Source: Gryganskiella cystojenkinii
Taxonomy: Eukaryota > Mortierellomycota > Mortierellomycetes > Mortierellales > Mortierellaceae
Length of the DNA: 64,000 nt
NCBI GenBank assembly: GCA_015852425.1
Contig: JAAAIG010000022.1
Location: 46,006-110,005 of the forward strand
Direction: 5' to 3'
A program made the translations under genes and the position numbers. Below the pieces are notes generated by a model that was not told the DNA's origin, ran no database searches, and saw only the letters and a list, made by a program, of their open reading frames with translations. Each line of letters begins with the position of its first letter. Positions within the stretch are counted from its first letter, which is position 1. This document shows positions 12,586-25,726 of this stretch, one piece after another.

Positions 12586-13516
12586 GTTATAGCACGACTA
12601 GGTGTTAAGGGAGAGAAATAGGAGGAGCAGAGGAGCGATGTTGATCTGCCGGCAAGGGTGCAAGGTGCGGCCATATTTATGTAGTCAGAACACTTTGAGG
12701 TTGCCCCGACAGCGGAACAGTAAATGAGTAATGCTGAATGGCCTGACCAAGACTGCTATCCTCTGCGCGCAGTAATCGTAACAAGAGATACAGCTCCATC
12801 GAACGGCTGGAATCACTGCTGACAGGAAGGCAGTAGTTCAAAATGAACTCGCAGTAACCTTGGGCGCACGTGACGTTGTCTAAATTGCCGTTTCTTTTTG
12901 ATGCCGCAAAAGACCTCCTCGTGCTCAAGAGCGACCCAAGAAGTGATGGGCCTTCCAAAGTTTAATACCTGGGTGATCAAGCGCACGGATAGATTGTTCA
13001 ACACACGGAAACGAGCCGGATCAAAGGATCCAGGTTATAAAGTCCAGTTTAGAAAGCAACTCATGTTACGTGCCCCGTGTCTGCTGGTTTCGACGGCCGG
13101 CCTCATCAATACGAGTCTGCTGGCAGAGTTGATCTTTCAGGAAGGAATAAAACTGATCAGGCCAGTATTAGCCAAAGCTTTCTGAAGCATTCAAAACTTG
13201 GCCGAGGTTTATGCTCAATAATTGAACAATAAGATTGCGTTCGCGCCGACTTACGCTGTCACTCAAGATGTTCATATTGCAAAATCGAATACCTTGCAAA
13301 CATAATATATTTGAAAGCAAAAAGACGTAGCCGACTATAAAGTACACGGGTAGATGGTGGATGCGATGCGATGCGGTGAGGGGTGAAGGAAGAACAAAAA
13401 ATGCAAAGGGCTAAAAAATAGAATGTTATGTTACAAGTGGCAAACATGCCAGAGAGATGTTGATTGTTCGATGTTAAAAGGGTATGAGTGACGAGAAAAA
13501 AATAAAGAACCCGGCA
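12586..13516. other. Intergenic region upstream of LRR gene
   Basis: About 930 bases lie between the LRR gene start and the TMA16 stop. Overlapping short frames on both strands (12677-13185) have no recognisable motif. A CACGTGAC site lies at 12867-12874. I see no gene here. Confidence 0.5.
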
Positions 13517-14321
13517 TTACTCCTGCATGTCAGAGCTTTCACTCGACTTTTGAGGACCAGTCGCTGCGGCGACTGCGGCGGCCATCTTGGCCAGGTGCTT
13601 GGGGTCGTTGAGGCGAATCATCTTGATACGCCTGATCGAGTTGAGGTCGCCATCCCATTCACGAAGCACCTTGACGTTCTTTGGGCCCGAGAAATCGGGC
13701 ATTTCTGGAAAAGAGCAAGAGGAGAAAAGAAAAGAAAGCAAGATATTTGATCAACATTCATTGTTCTTTCTAGTATCACAAAAGAAGGATCCTCCTTTTT
13801 TTGGCTGTTGTTCAGTTGTAGACGCTTAATCTCATTATGTAGATTCGAATTGAGCTGGGTTTAAAGTAGCATGAAGCGTAGATCATCATTTGAAAAGAAA
13901 AAAAGAGGAGAGGAGAATGGGATTCTGATTGCTTACCGAAACCAGAGGCGTATTCTTGACGTTCGTTGGCAATGAAGAGAGCCAACATATCCTCGCGCGC
14001 GGCCTTGGGGCGGGCCTTGCCAGGACGGTGCAATGCCAACAGGGACTCGTATTCCTCGTTGTATCTCGCCAAGTATTCCTCAATCAACTCGTGGTGCTGC
14101 TCTCTTGTCAACGTAGGGACATCCTCGGGAACAGCATGACGGAACCACATGACACGATCGACCTGCGAGTGAGACTGATTGGCGCGGACCTTGTTGCGAT
14201 GATCCAGACGGTCCTTTCGGAGAACGACTCTCATGACCTGCTGAGCCTTTCTTGATGAGGGGTGAATCATGTCCTTGTTCTTGATGGCCTTCATCGTGTG
14301 GCGTTTGTTATTGGACACCAT
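13517..14321 (-). CDS. TMA16: Translation machinery-associated protein 16
   Basis: Exons 14321-13937 and 13704-13517 (phase-1 intron with GTAAGC donor) give 190 residues. The N-terminus is basic, with the family signature IHPSSRKAQQVMR. A helical core follows (VMWFRHAV, LTREQHHELIEEYLARYNEE), then the second-exon motif MPDFSGPKNVKVLREWDGD. This matches human and yeast TMA16, a nucleolar factor on pre-60S ribosomal particles, in both order and length. It faces VMA12 across a 226-base divergent promoter that contains the assembly gap. Confidence 0.92.
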
Positions 14322-14407
14322 GGCTGCTTTCCTTTTGTTGATGAGGAGGATGGGTGGGTGGGTGAGGTGAGAGAAAAAAGATGTTTTGCAAAAAAAAAAA
14401 AAAAAAA

Positions 14408-14417
14408 NNNNNNNNNN
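14408..14417. other. Assembly gap (10 N) next to poly-A run
   Basis: Ten N follow a run of about 18 A in the shared TMA16/VMA12 promoter. The fixed length suggests a placeholder whose true size is unknown, so promoter spacing here is unreliable. Confidence 0.95.
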
Positions 14418-14547
14418 CCGTCTTGATCCCGTGACCTGTGACTGCCGAGAAGTCGATTTGAACAAAAGGTCAATTGCTGTCTTTGTCCTCCAAAAAAAAA
14501 GACGTTCCTCTCTCGTATTCATTCAGCAGAAACCGACAAAGACACAG

Positions 14548-15551
14548 ATGGTCAACATCGAATGGACACCGCGCCTAGAAAAGGCATTCAGAAAGGTACA
14601 AGCACAGACCGGCAATGCAGCCGTGACATCACTCGAAAAAGTGACGTTACAAGACGTCAAGGCCATTCTGAGCGAGAAGGCACCAGTGTGCGTCGACATG
14701 GAGCTCATCAAGCAGGTGTCGGCCATGCTTCTAAAGTACAACAACAACCATACACAAGAAGGTATAGCTTGATTCTGGAGGGGAAAGAACGTTTTGCAAA
14801 GAGTATGATAGAGTATCACACTAACAGCTCGTTCTCCTGTGATTCGAAAGGCACCAGAGACGACTGGATCCATTCCATGATCAAGGGAAGCTCTGTATAT
14901 ATACCCAAACCGCCACCAAAAGAACCTGTAAGTGACCTTTTGACTCTCAAGTTTGTAATGAGTTACACAGAAAAAGATACCGACAGGCCAAACTTTTTTC
15001 ACGCCTGTGCAAATTAGAACCCAGAACTGGAACGAATCATGGAAGGGATCAAAGCTCAGGTCGCAGAAAAAGAATACCAGCGTATGATCTCCAGTATTGA
15101 TCCTCATGCCAGCGAGAATCTGTCGATCGGAGGTCATTTGAGGCAGGACATGAAGGAGATGCAAGAAGTCAAGTCTCATCTCACAGGGATCGTCAACGTC
15201 CTTTACACTGGAGGGGCAGTCTTTATGGCTGTATTCATGCTCTCGGCACACTTTACTACAGATCTCGGAATTGTAAGTATAAAAGAGAGAATCGTGTGTA
15301 CAGGGTTTCAGACAGTCTGGTAGAAAAAAAGGTCTCCTAACAACGTTTATTGTGGTGTCTATCTCATAACCCTTTAGCGTGTCTTGCTGGCGTTCCTTGC
15401 GTTTGTGCTGATTGTTGCCTGTGAAGCATATCTCTATACCCGACATTCGTCCATTGCGATCGAGGCCCCAAAGGCCATGAAGACAAGATATGCACCCAAG
15501 GACGTAGTGATCTCCCCGAAGCCATTTTCCTCAAAGGAGAAAGCGTCATAG
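14548..15551 (+). CDS. VMA12: V-ATPase assembly factor VMA12/TMEM199
   Basis: Exons 14548-14761, 14851-14927, 15018-15272 and 15378-15551 give 239 residues in frame. The PF11712 signature is present: HSMIKGSSVYIPKPPPKEP, then EYQRMISSIDP, then two C-terminal membrane segments (VNVLYTGGAVFMAVFMLSAH and VLLAFLAFVLIIVACEAYL) and a basic cytosolic tail. In yeast, Vma12 and Vma22 form the endoplasmic-reticulum complex that assembles the V0 sector of the vacuolar proton pump. The first 70 residues are a helical N-terminal domain, as usual for the family. The exon 2 acceptor was chosen because an upstream AG leads to a stop. Confidence 0.92.
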
Positions 15552-15816
15552 GCTTTGGGCACCTGGGCGAAGTATATTCGGGTTGCCACCAAATTTTTTC
15601 TTGAATAAAAAAGTTAAATATGCGATGCTTTCGGATACCGTGACGTTTTAAAAATCATTTATACTGATCGCTCTTTGCATCCAAGGTGGGAAAGACAAAA
15701 GCGCATCGCCTTCCATTCTCTTCTTCAGACTCGTCCCACTCAATCCCTTTCCTTCTCGTCAGTTCCCTTTCCCCTTTCTTCTCAAAGGATTGACGTTTGG
15801 ACAGAGATATTACATA

Positions 15817-18800
15817 ATGTTCCTCTATAACCTTACCTTGCAGGCCCCCAACGCCATAAACCAGGCAATCCTTGGAAACTTCTCGGGCGCAAAGCCACAG
15901 GAACTGATCGTCTCTCATGTCTCGAGGATCGAGCTCTTGCGACCAGACACCACCACGGGCAAAGTTCACTCTGTGCTCTCACACGAGGTCTTTGGTGTCA
16001 TTCGTTCCCTCGCTGCCTTCCGTCTCACGGGAGCATCAAAAGGTTCGGAGATATCCTCATTTCTTTGGATGGAAGCATATCAAAGCTCGATTATGACAAA
16101 GTGCTGTAATACTGATCTTTTTCGTGTTCTTTCTTCTCCCATGAATAGATTTCATTGTCATCGGCTCGGACTCTGGACGGATTGTGATTCTTGAATACAA
16201 CCCTGTGAAGAACGTGTTCGAGAAAGTCCACCAGGAGACGTTTGGCAAGTCAGGATGCCGAAGAATTGTCCCCGGTCAATACCTCGCAACAGACCCCAAG
16301 GGTCGCGCAGTCATGATTGGTAAGCATGGGATGGTTACGATTCGACACCCAAGTTGTTAACTATTCGCACAAGGGAGCTAGAAGCGAGTACTTACCCGAC
16401 TTTTCTTACGCGTTTTTTAGGCTCATTGGAGAAGCAAAAACTGGTGTACATTTTGAACAGAGACATGGCCGCAAGATTGACGATCGGATCACCACTCGAG
16501 GCACACAAGGCTCATACCATTGTCCACTACTGCACAGGAGTCGATGTTGGATTTGAGAATCCAATCTTTGCCTGTCTGGAGGTCGACTACTCAGAGGCCG
16601 ATCAGGATCCCACAGGAGAGGCCCTCAATGAGACTGAAAAGATGTTGACCTATTACGAACTCGACCTTGGTCTGAACCATGTTGTCAGGAAATGGAGCGA
16701 GACAGTCGATCCCAAATCCAATATGCTTCTTGCAGGTGAGCAAACAGAATTATCCAGATGCAGAATTAATACATGATCATATAACTATAGGCGGACGTTT
16801 TTTGTCGATTACTTACATGACTTTTCTCGTTTGCATAACAATAGTACCTGGCGGCACGGATGGACCTTCAGGAGTGTTGGTTTGCTCAGAAAACTACATC
16901 ACATATAAACACATTGGACACGCCACCTTGACAGTACCTATACCCCGTCGGGAAAACCCATTGGAGGACAAGAGCAGAGGATTGTTGATTGTTTCTGGCG
17001 TCGTTCACAAGATGAAGGTACGATCAGGGACAAATTTTGACAGGAGAAATCTTTTATGTGTGACGCATAACTAACTGCGATTATCTTACATTCACGACTA
17101 TAGAACTCTTTCTTCTTGTTGCTTCAGAGTGAGGAGGGCGATTTGTACAAGGTCACGATTGACTACCAAGGAGATACTGTGAACGAGATCAAGATCAAGT
17201 ACTTTGATACAGTATCCGTTGCAGCTGGACTTTGCATCTTGAAAAGCGGCTTTCTATTTGTTGCAAGCGAGTTTGGAAACCAGTAAGTCGAAAGTCAGCA
17301 ATGGAGCTTTTTTGTAACATGCCTGGACTACAGGTGAAGATGTGACGCTAATTTTTGAAATTTTCTTTTTATAATAGCCACTTTTATCAGTTCGAAAAGC
17401 TCGGAGATGATGATGACACACCAGAATACTCCAGCAGCGACTTTATGAGCAATGACGGCGAGCGATTGAACGCAACAGTGTACTTCAAGCCTAGACCCTT
17501 GGAGAACTTGTTGCTGGTTGATGAGCTCACAAGCATGTCCCCTTTGACAGACGCGAAGGTACCGAGTCATACTTTTGATGAAAATGATATAGTTTTTTCT
17601 GCATGGAGTTTACCACCTAACCATCACCTCGTTTTTGTCTACCGCTTAGGTTCTTAACCTCACAGACGAAGACACCCCACAGATCTATGCTCTTTGTGGA
17701 CGCGGACCTCGCTCCACTATGAGGATACTGCGACACGGATTGGAGGTTACCGAGATGGCAGTTTCACCATTGCCAGCGAACCCAACAGCTGTCTGGACAA
17801 CTCGACTGACAGCCGAGGATCTCTATGATCAGTACATTGTTGTCTCTTTCTCGAATGCGACATTGGTCTTGTCGATCGGAGAGACTGTAGAGGAAGTCAC
17901 GGATACCGGGTTCTTGGCGTCGACACCCACGATTGCAGTACAGCAGCTCGGACAGGATGCTCTACTCCAGGTCTACCCTCAGGGCATTCGTCATATCCGG
18001 TCCAATAAGCAGGTTACCGAATGGCGTGCACCCGGAGGGCGTTCAATTGTACGGGCCGCTACAAATCGTCAGCAAGTCGTGATTGCCCTGACTGGAGGCG
18101 AGCTTGTGTACTTTGAGGTGGATGAGAGCGGTAACCTCAGTGAATCGCATGTCCGCAGAGAAATGTCCAGCAACGTGACGTGTTTGAGTATCCAACCTTT
18201 GCCTGTGGGACGGAGGCGCGTCCGCTTTTTGGCTGTTGGATGTGATGACAACACCGTGAGGATTCTCAGTTTGGACGCAACCACGTGTCTGGAACCTTTG
18301 AGTATGCAAGCCATCTCTGCCGTGCCCGAGTCTTTGGTGATGATCGATATGCCCGATCAAATCTCGGAGGGATCACTCACGACACTGTACCTGAACATTG
18401 GTCTGCAGAACGGAGTCTTGCTCAGGACAGTCTTGGATCAGACGACGGGTCAGCTCTCGGATACCCGAACACGATTCTTGGGCGCAAAGGGTGTCAAGCT
18501 CTTCGAGTTGAACATGGCCGGAAACCCAGCAGTCTTGGCGTTATCGAGCCGGCCCTGGTTGAGCTACCAGATGCAGTCCCGCATTCACTTGAATCCGCTT
18601 TCATATGAGACCTTGGAGTTTGCGACTAGTTTCACATCCGAGCAGTGTCTTGAGGGTGTTGTGGCGATTGCCGGTAATGCCCTCAAGATCTTTACGATCG
18701 AGAAGTTTGGACAGGTTTTCAACGAGACACCTATCCCCTTGACGTACACGCCTCGTCGCTTCGTCGTCAACCCTATCCACAAGACCATTGCCGTGATCGA

Positions 18801-20095
18801 GACCGACAATAATACGTACTCAACCCAGGAAAAGAAGAAGAAGCTAAAGAAACTAGGATTTGAGCAGGACGAAGCAGAGGACGAATCTTTGGACCCAGCC
18901 GTTTTCGGTCATACCAGATCCAAGCCTGGACAATGGGCATCCTTGATCCGAGTCATTGACCCTGTAGCTGCGGCAACGACCTTCAAGTTAGAGCTGACCC
19001 AAAATGAAGCTGCTCTTAGTGTGGCTGTCCTCAACTTTGCAGTAGAAGCGGATCAGATGTTCTTGGCAGTCGGTACGGCGGCGGACCTTCATCTTCAACC
19101 AAGGTCGCTGTCCTCAGGTTTTATTCACATTTACAAGTTTGTGAACGAGGGACGGGATCTGGAGTTGGTTCACAAGACTCCTGTTGATGAGGCTCCTCAA
19201 GCTCTCTTGCACTTCCAGGGCCGCCTTTTGGCAGGTGTCGGCAAGGCTCTCCGAATTTATGATCTTGGAAAGCGCAAGTTGTTGCGCAAGTGCGAGAGCC
19301 GAGCCATTCCTACTGGTATCGTCACGCTCCATAACCAGGGCGGAAGAATCGTCATTGGAGATGTTCAAGAATCGATCCACTACGCCTCTTATGTTGCGTC
19401 TGAGAACAAGATTGTGGTCTTCGCAGACGACAAGGCGCCACGTTGGATCACATGCTCGAGCATGATCGATTATGACACTGTAGCTGCAGGAGACAAGTTT
19501 GGAAACTTTTTCGTCACCCGGTTACCCTCCAAGCTTTCACAAGAAATTGATGAGGATGAGGCGGGGTCAAAGTCGGTTGGTAAGGGATACCTCCATGGTG
19601 CCGCTCATAAGGCGGATCTGGTGTCTCACTACCATGTTGGCGATATCTTGACATCGTTAGCCAAGACGAGTTTTGTGGCTGGTGGTCGAGAGTTGATCAT
19701 GTACACCTCGCTGATGGGTGGTGTCGGCATCTTTATTCCGTTCCAAACTAAGGAAGATATCGATTTCTTCCAGACATTGGAGATGCACATGCGTAACGAG
19801 ATGCCACCGCTTGCCGGTCGTGATCACTTGAGCTACCGTGGATACCATGTCCCAGTGAAGGTAACAACTGAGCATTTGATTATTTTTTGGTCCGATGTGT
19901 GCTTTTTGTGCTGATAGTTAACCTCCTTTTCTTGATTGAATTTTTTGCCATTTTTAGGGTACCGTCGACGGCGATATGTGCGAGCAATACAACCTGTTGT
20001 CAGGTGACAAGAAGCGGATGATTGCCGAGGAACTCGACAGGACGCCGGCCGAGATCCAAAAGAAGATTGAAGACATGCGTATCCGAGCCATTTAG
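15817..20095 (+). CDS. RSE1: Splicing factor 3B subunit 3 (Rse1/SF3B130)
   Basis: Eight exons (15817-16042, 16149-16319, 16421-16735, 16845-17017, 17104-17282, 17378-17558, 17650-19860, 19958-20095) give 1197 residues, close to the 1217 of human SF3B3. The protein begins MFLYNLTLQ as in the human protein and runs colinearly through [31 protein letters not shown], the long triple beta-propeller body and a C-terminus ending [18 protein letters not shown]. It is the DDB1/CPSF-A-family scaffold of the U2 snRNP SF3b complex, which positions the branch site. All intron joins are in phase. An in-frame ATG at 15790 was rejected because homology starts at 15817. The gene converges with ULA1, leaving 160 bases between stops. 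Confidence 0.97.
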
Positions 20096-20255
20096 TAATT
20101 ATTTTTCTCACTGTCACACACGGCCACGACACATAGACCATCGACCCATAAAAACAATGTTCAATACCAAACAGCTGTTATTTATATTTTCCTCTACTTG
20201 GGCGTAGAAAATGCTTGGTTCTTGAGAAATAGATGAAAGTTGGGAAGGAGGGTTT

Positions 20256-22732
20256 TTACAAGGAAAAGACGGCAGAGACCGAACGGGCACCATCAAAGAC
20301 AAACGTGTTGTCCATGGGGATATACTGGTGAGTAATCAACTTGATAATCTCCTGACTCACAACGCCGCCCATGAACGAGGCAATGTTGTGGATAGCTCCA
20401 TTTCCATATCGACAACTACGAGAAGAGGGGGAACAGGTATAAGAGGGTAAGTATGTTGGAGCTTCAGTGTAATAATGCTGTCAAGAAATATCAAGGAGCA
20501 GAGTGCCATCTTACATTTCGTAGGTCAACTCCCTGGAAATAGCATCGCGCTCCAAACCCCAAGACTGCAACAAAGCAGCAACAATGTTGTGAAGCTTGGG
20601 GACATCTTCCTCCTCCCAGGTTGACTCTTCGTTAGAACCCTCGCCTGGGTACCGACCCTCCTGCTCAAAGAACGTGTCCGAGGCACGCAAAATAACATGA
20701 TAAGGGAAGACCGAGTCTGGATCGGACAGCCAAGAAGCTATTTTGTGAGAGCGGATGAATTTATAACATTTGGTGTTACTGGATCATGATCAAGATTTTC
20801 AGGTTGAAAATCTTCGTTTTGTGGGTGCCTCTTCCTTACCAATTTGCTTTGTCTTGGGCTGGGTGTACTCCTCCTCCAGAGTGCGGTAACGGATGACCTT
20901 CAAGAAGGCGGAGAACTTGCAAAAGCTCTCAATCTCTTGGCCAGCAATCGATCCGCGAGCCAAACCAAGTCTCTCCAAGATCGAGTTCACGTTCTTGGTC
21001 ACCTCCACGACATCCTGCTTGGCTTTGTTCTTGTAGCTGTATGGGAGGTTCGAGGTCAGAATCAGAATCAGAAGCTCATTCCACAATCACTTATTTTTGT
21101 ACTAGGGCTACGGTTGGTCCTGTACTTACATGCTCTGCAACGTAACATAGCTGCCGGTTTGAGCCTTCATATCTGGGATGGTTCCTGACAGAGGTAAGAA
21201 TCCTGAGCTCTTGTCCGTGTCGTTTACAAAGTCCCGAGCAGCGCGCAAGATGATCCAGAAGCTCGAGGACTATGTTACGTATGAATAATAAAAAAGAGTC
21301 TCATATTAGCGATTTGATCCGGTGGACAAATGGCAATGAGAAAGATGCTGTTCTGGATAACGCTCAAAAGAATTTACCTCGGCAGTCAAGCTCTCGCACT
21401 TTTCATCCTTGAACAACTCCTGAATCGAGCTTGGTACAACAGTCGCCTGGCAAGACCGCAAGACTGAGCCAATGGCCTCGTCAAAGTTCTCGTCATCTGC
21501 AGATCGCATTCCAGCGCGGATGTTGGCTTTGAGCTTGTTCTTTTCAGCGTAGGTGGAGGGAATATTGCCTCCATGCTAGTTCAAAGTCAATAATGGGAAA
21601 TAAGCGTTAGCGATTGACCCATATCTCATTCAGGGAGTACCCTCGCATTGTTGTAACTCCCTTTGGTAACCTTACTGCTTGCTTCCACTCCTCCATGTAT
21701 TTCAATAGGATGGCCACGTATGGGATATGACCAAACTCCATGGTATCCTGGGTGTTAAAGTCAAAGGAAGTAGCATACGAGGCGAGCTCGGGGAAGGGGC
21801 TGCCAATGCGAAGGTCCGCGACGTTATCGGGGTGGCTCTCCACAACTGAAAAAGATGATAACAAGAGACAAAAAGGCTTGTTAGCAACTACGGCTTGCGC
21901 TATTTCCCCTTCACAAGGACCTGAAAAAACCGAAGTTGGCCTCAAAATCAATTACTTACTAACGTGCTCGGGGATAGCAATTCTGACCTGGCCTACGAGT
22001 CCCACAGTCTTGACCCAGACAAAGGTCGTGTCTTTTAAGCAGAGGGATGCCATCTTTCGAGCAGTCGACTGCGTCACATTAGTAGCAATGACAACACTGA
22101 ACTGAGACAGGTAATTGGGTTCCTCGGCCAAGATCGAGAGAATATCCTTGGCGACCCAATGTCCTTGCACGTCCTCGTTCAGCTCTTCAAGAAGCTCATA
22201 GGCTCTCTCGGCCCTGGATTTCCCGAGGCTATCAGCATCGAGAAAGAAATTGGATCCAATATCTTCAAGTGTGACCTGTCCTGCGTCAACGACCGTGAAT
22301 TGACCGATGCCTGTTGGTAGTCAGAGAAGAAACAGGGAGAAGATAATGGGTGAGATAAGTGATGGCATTCTTGTTGCCGGTGGATATAGAGCCTGACTTT
22401 ACCCAAAAAAAACACACTTTACCGGGAAGGACCATGTTCTTGAGGATTTCGCATCCGACAGCGGAGCCGTTGACGAGGAGGATATGGGCAGACTCCAACG
22501 CAGCCTGTCCGTTGTTTCCCCACAGCCTGTTTTTTTTTTTTTGAAAAGAAAACAAATAGAAAGAATGTCAGTTTCTAGTGTCCATGAACTGTGAAGGTGG
22601 TTTTCGTCGTCCGCAGTCAACCATGGGTGCCATCGCGTCGATGATTGTTTTCCAACAATGTTCCCAGTGTCGCGCCGCGATTCCAGTTCTATACCTGAGC
22701 TGTCGGTCGTATTTCTGAGTCTTTGCGTCCAT
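20256..22732 (-). CDS. ULA1: NEDD8-activating enzyme E1 regulatory subunit (Ula1/APPBP1)
   Basis: Nine exons (22732-22695, 22526-22423, 22310-21960, 21845-21676, 21575-21378, 21269-21130, 21036-20840, 20737-20515, 20415-20256) give 526 residues, against 534 in human NAE1. It starts [16 protein letters not shown], the ThiF-fold E1 signature, with the [16 protein letters not shown] nucleotide-fold motif. The tail ends [15 protein letters not shown]. This subunit lacks the catalytic cysteine. It pairs with Uba3 to adenylate the ubiquitin-like protein NEDD8/Rub1, which then modifies cullins. A CACGTGAC site lies 165 bases upstream. All nine exons join in frame, several with very short introns. 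Confidence 0.96.
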
Positions 22733-22896
22733 GTCGTATCTTTTTGTTGGAATGGTCCTCCTTCGGTGATGGCTGTCGAAAGGTGATGGAGAGGGTTGAG
22801 GGAATGAATAATAATAGCGAAAGAAGAATAAAGAAAAGAGTAATCGCCACCACGAGCAAACCGCAGGCGAAAAAGTACGAGAAGCAAAGCCGTGCG

Positions 22897-22904
22897 CACG
22901 TGAC
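22897..22904. promoter_or_regulatory. CACGTGAC E-box upstream of ULA1
   Basis: This octamer, flanked by GCATGAC, lies 165 bases upstream of the ULA1 ATG. It is identical to the one in front of the methyltransferase at 1960. Function is inferred from the bHLH core. Confidence 0.4.
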
Positions 22905-23598
22905 GCATGACTGCGCCTACACTACGAGCCTTTTTTTTGGGTTCGTCGTTCCAGAGCATAAGAGTATATTGCACGTAGCGAGAATACAGTACAAAGCAAC
23001 GGTCAATTGCTGGATATGACCGGCGATTCGAGGAAACACCAACACTAGAACCCCCTTACCTGGAAATAGTTGCACAAGCAAAACCTATGAATACTGGGCC
23101 AACAGAACTTTGTCGAAAAGCTGACTTTCCAAACGATAGAATGACGCGTCTGCTCATGCATCACCCATCCAACGCCGCTTCCTACTCTTAGAGCTGAATA
23201 TTACGCTGCTTTCCCGAGTAATACTACCAACGTCCATTGTGCTTCCGTTTCTGAACTTGACCCGCTACTTCATTTAAGGCCATGCGATGTCACCGTGCCT
23301 GAAAGGAAGGACGCGTGTGCTTGCCCGCAGCGGTGTGGTTGATTCTGCCTTTTTGATTCATACTTTTGCTTTTGCTTCACTCTAAATGTAGATGCTGCCA
23401 CCATTGACATTCCTTTCTCGGTCTATGTTTGTCGACTATTTGGGAACCAATTCACAGCATAACTAACCTCACTGAAATAACAAAGAACTTCAGAACTACT
23501 TTTTTTTTTTTTTTTTTTTTTTTTAGTAAGACCATAACGTTAACTACAATAGATACTTCTTCGGGAGAATTACGAGTCTCGATTAAGACTGGCTCCCC

Positions 23599-23924
23599 TT
23601 ATTTAGGTGGGATTCCCTTTTTGCAGCGAGCAGTGCAAGTACAGAAGTTCTCATCGCAGTAGGATCCAATGTTGCATCGAGGACAAACTGGTCCACCGGG
23701 GCAAGTGACACAGGCGACGGAATCTACATTGGCAACAGAGATAAACAAAGGGTTAGATTGATGAGACTTGACACTCGACACTGAATCTTTGACACAAGAC
23801 GTGAACCAGTAGGTCTGAGATGAGACGAACCAGGGTTGATGGCGGCGGCCTCGGCGGACATGACCATGAAGAGGATGGTCATCATGACGAACAACAAAGG
23901 GGTGAAGATCTTGAGGGCGTGCAT
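23599..23924 (-). CDS. Small secreted cysteine-rich peptide, copy A
   Basis: Exons 23924-23831 (94 bases) and 23723-23599 (125 bases) join at a phase-1 intron, giving 72 residues. Exon 1 is a near-complete signal peptide (KIFTPLLFVMMTILFMVMS, then AEAAAINP). Exon 2 encodes the mature part with eight cysteines spaced C-x2-C-x5-C-x2-C-x5-C-x4-C-x-C-x3-C and the tail KKGIPPK. A TATA-like TTTAAAAAGG (24012-24003) lies about 80-90 bases upstream of the ATG. Copies B and C lie downstream on the same strand with identical exon lengths. Eight cysteines in about 41 residues suggest four disulfides in the secretory path; metal binding through the two CxxC pairs is the alternative. I do not recognise the family. 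Confidence 0.85.
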
Positions 23925-24398
23925 TTTGAGTTGTTTGGCTGAGGATAAACTGTTGTTGGTTGAAGAATAACAAAAAGAAGTGGAAATGACCTAAACGATG
24001 TGCCTTTTTAAACAGATTTTGACCGCATCCACCACGCGTAAAATAACTGGTTATGAAAGTAAAAGAAATGCAACCAGTAACTACACCCCGCATTTGCAAG
24101 CCGTCTGACAAGAGCTCTCTCGAGATCTGGACCATTCTTTCGTTCACTTTGCTTAAAGGAACAAGCGATAAAAATGAATAAAATCGAATCAGGGTATGTG
24201 GGTCAATTGAAACGACGAAAAGTGTGCACGCAGAGCTTTCTGTTACTGCATACTGATGCGGTCCTAAGAAAACTATGGGAAAGTTCTCACGGTTCATCGA
24301 AAGTAAGATACCGCTGTCGTTCGTACATTTCAGTGGCGAACTGACCGATGCATACGAAAATTCGCTTTTCACCTATGAAGTGCTTTTTTTAGGGTCGC

Positions 24399-24407
24399 GG
24401 TCTAGAC
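24399..24407. promoter_or_regulatory. GGTCTAGAC palindromic motif 1
   Basis: One of four GGTCTAGAC sites seen between 24.4 and 30.7 kb, about 475 bases upstream of peptide copy A. Its recurrence only inside the peptide cluster suggests a regulator site; this is inferred. Confidence 0.35.
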
Positions 24408-24639
24408 AAATGCTCGATTATGCAAGTGAGAGAGAGAACTGTACAAAATCTATGCGAGGAAACGGTCTGGTCCCCTCCTGCATTGTTTGCCATTACACAC
24501 CTCATACCGCGTCAGCTTCGTGACCATTCACGTGCGCTCGGGTCGTCTGTTTGATCCTTCGAACTTTCCAATCTTGATTTCTTGGACTATGGTGCCACAA
24601 ATCAAACAAATAATTACAAATGTTGAAATCCAATAAGTC

Positions 24640-24680
24640 CGAAAATAGTGAACACGCTTTGCCGTGTGAATGATACATCC
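24640..24680. repeat. Duplicated upstream block, copy 1
   Basis: ACACGCTTTGCCGTGTGAAT here recurs at 27650-27672 in an equivalent position about 700 bases upstream of another peptide copy. Both are preceded, 110-140 bases away, by TACCGCGTCAG. Inside the block, ACACG and CGTGT form an inverted repeat. The pair points to duplication of the whole gene plus upstream region. Confidence 0.6.
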
Positions 24681-25726
24681 TGACTTTCAACTGTTGTGTG
24701 CTTCTTTGTTTGTTTTCTTTTAAGAGTGAACGGCTGTCCAAATCACCAAGAAAATCAAAACAACGACACCCTAGTTTCCATCGATGAAGGAAAAGAGGGA
24801 GGCGAGGACTTGGACACTTTCTCATGCACGAGAGCCTCGCCAAGAAAACAAACAAATGCTGCTGACCAAGGGCTTTATCGTGCACCGATGACAGCCACTC
24901 TTGTGTGTCAATTTTTGTTGAAGGATAAGACAGCAAGTTGGGATAGAGAAATTGAGGACCCCGATCAAGACATCTCCATTTTGTAAATGTGTCTTCGCTA
25001 CAACGTTTCAATCGTCTTTGACTATACTTTATACCCTTTTTCCTTTTTTTTCAGACCAGTTCATTTCAATGGGATGGCTAGAGAGCTCATGGAGTCGAGT
25101 TCGGCCGGGTTTTTTGTTTGTACTACAGCTGTCGAAGGAACTAATGTCACCCATGAGCGAACGACACCAAGAGAATATAACTTTGACCGCAAAAAAGACT
25201 GTGGAAAGTACTATGGTATCTCCAATTATTTTGCTCCTAAGCTACTCCTCCATCACTGTCTCGTAGCGTCAACATGAAGTCTTTCTCTCTCCTCGTCTTG
25301 GTCCGTTGGTTTTATCGGTTTAAGGGACACTACCGTTGTCCTAGCTTTTTTCCCTCATTCTCCCTCCTTCTTCTTCTTGGCTCGAGTGAGACACATACCG
25401 CATTATTTCAGGGTATTGCCATATATTGACCATAAATATACGTTTAGTCTAGCATACATACCACCTTTGCCGCTGTCCAAGACATCATTTGCCTACTCAC
25501 GCGTTCTCTTGTGTAATTTCTTACGCCCTATTGTTTTCGTTTTCTACTTGAATTTATCCGCCGATATTGATTTTGAGTTGAAATGAGTGACACAATGTAA
25601 TTCGTAGTCTGGTATTCGATTGGATAGGACGGATACAAGATGGAAGGAGAAGTTTGCTGTTTTATTTGTTTAAGGCGATAAAAACAGATTTGATATTCTC
25701 GCTGTCGATAACACACCGAGAATGTT

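Noticed and set aside
12677..13185. Overlapping frames on both strands between the LRR gene and TMA16
   Set aside because: Neither shows a family motif; opposite-strand overlap without support.
23500..23524. Poly-T run as a possible transposon tail
   Set aside because: No reverse transcriptase, target-site duplication or element body nearby; many similar runs occur across the window.
24987..25277. 96-residue frame between peptide copies A and B
   Set aside because: No recognisable motif, no clear start context; could be an exon after the T-rich AG near 25054, but no partner exon was found.
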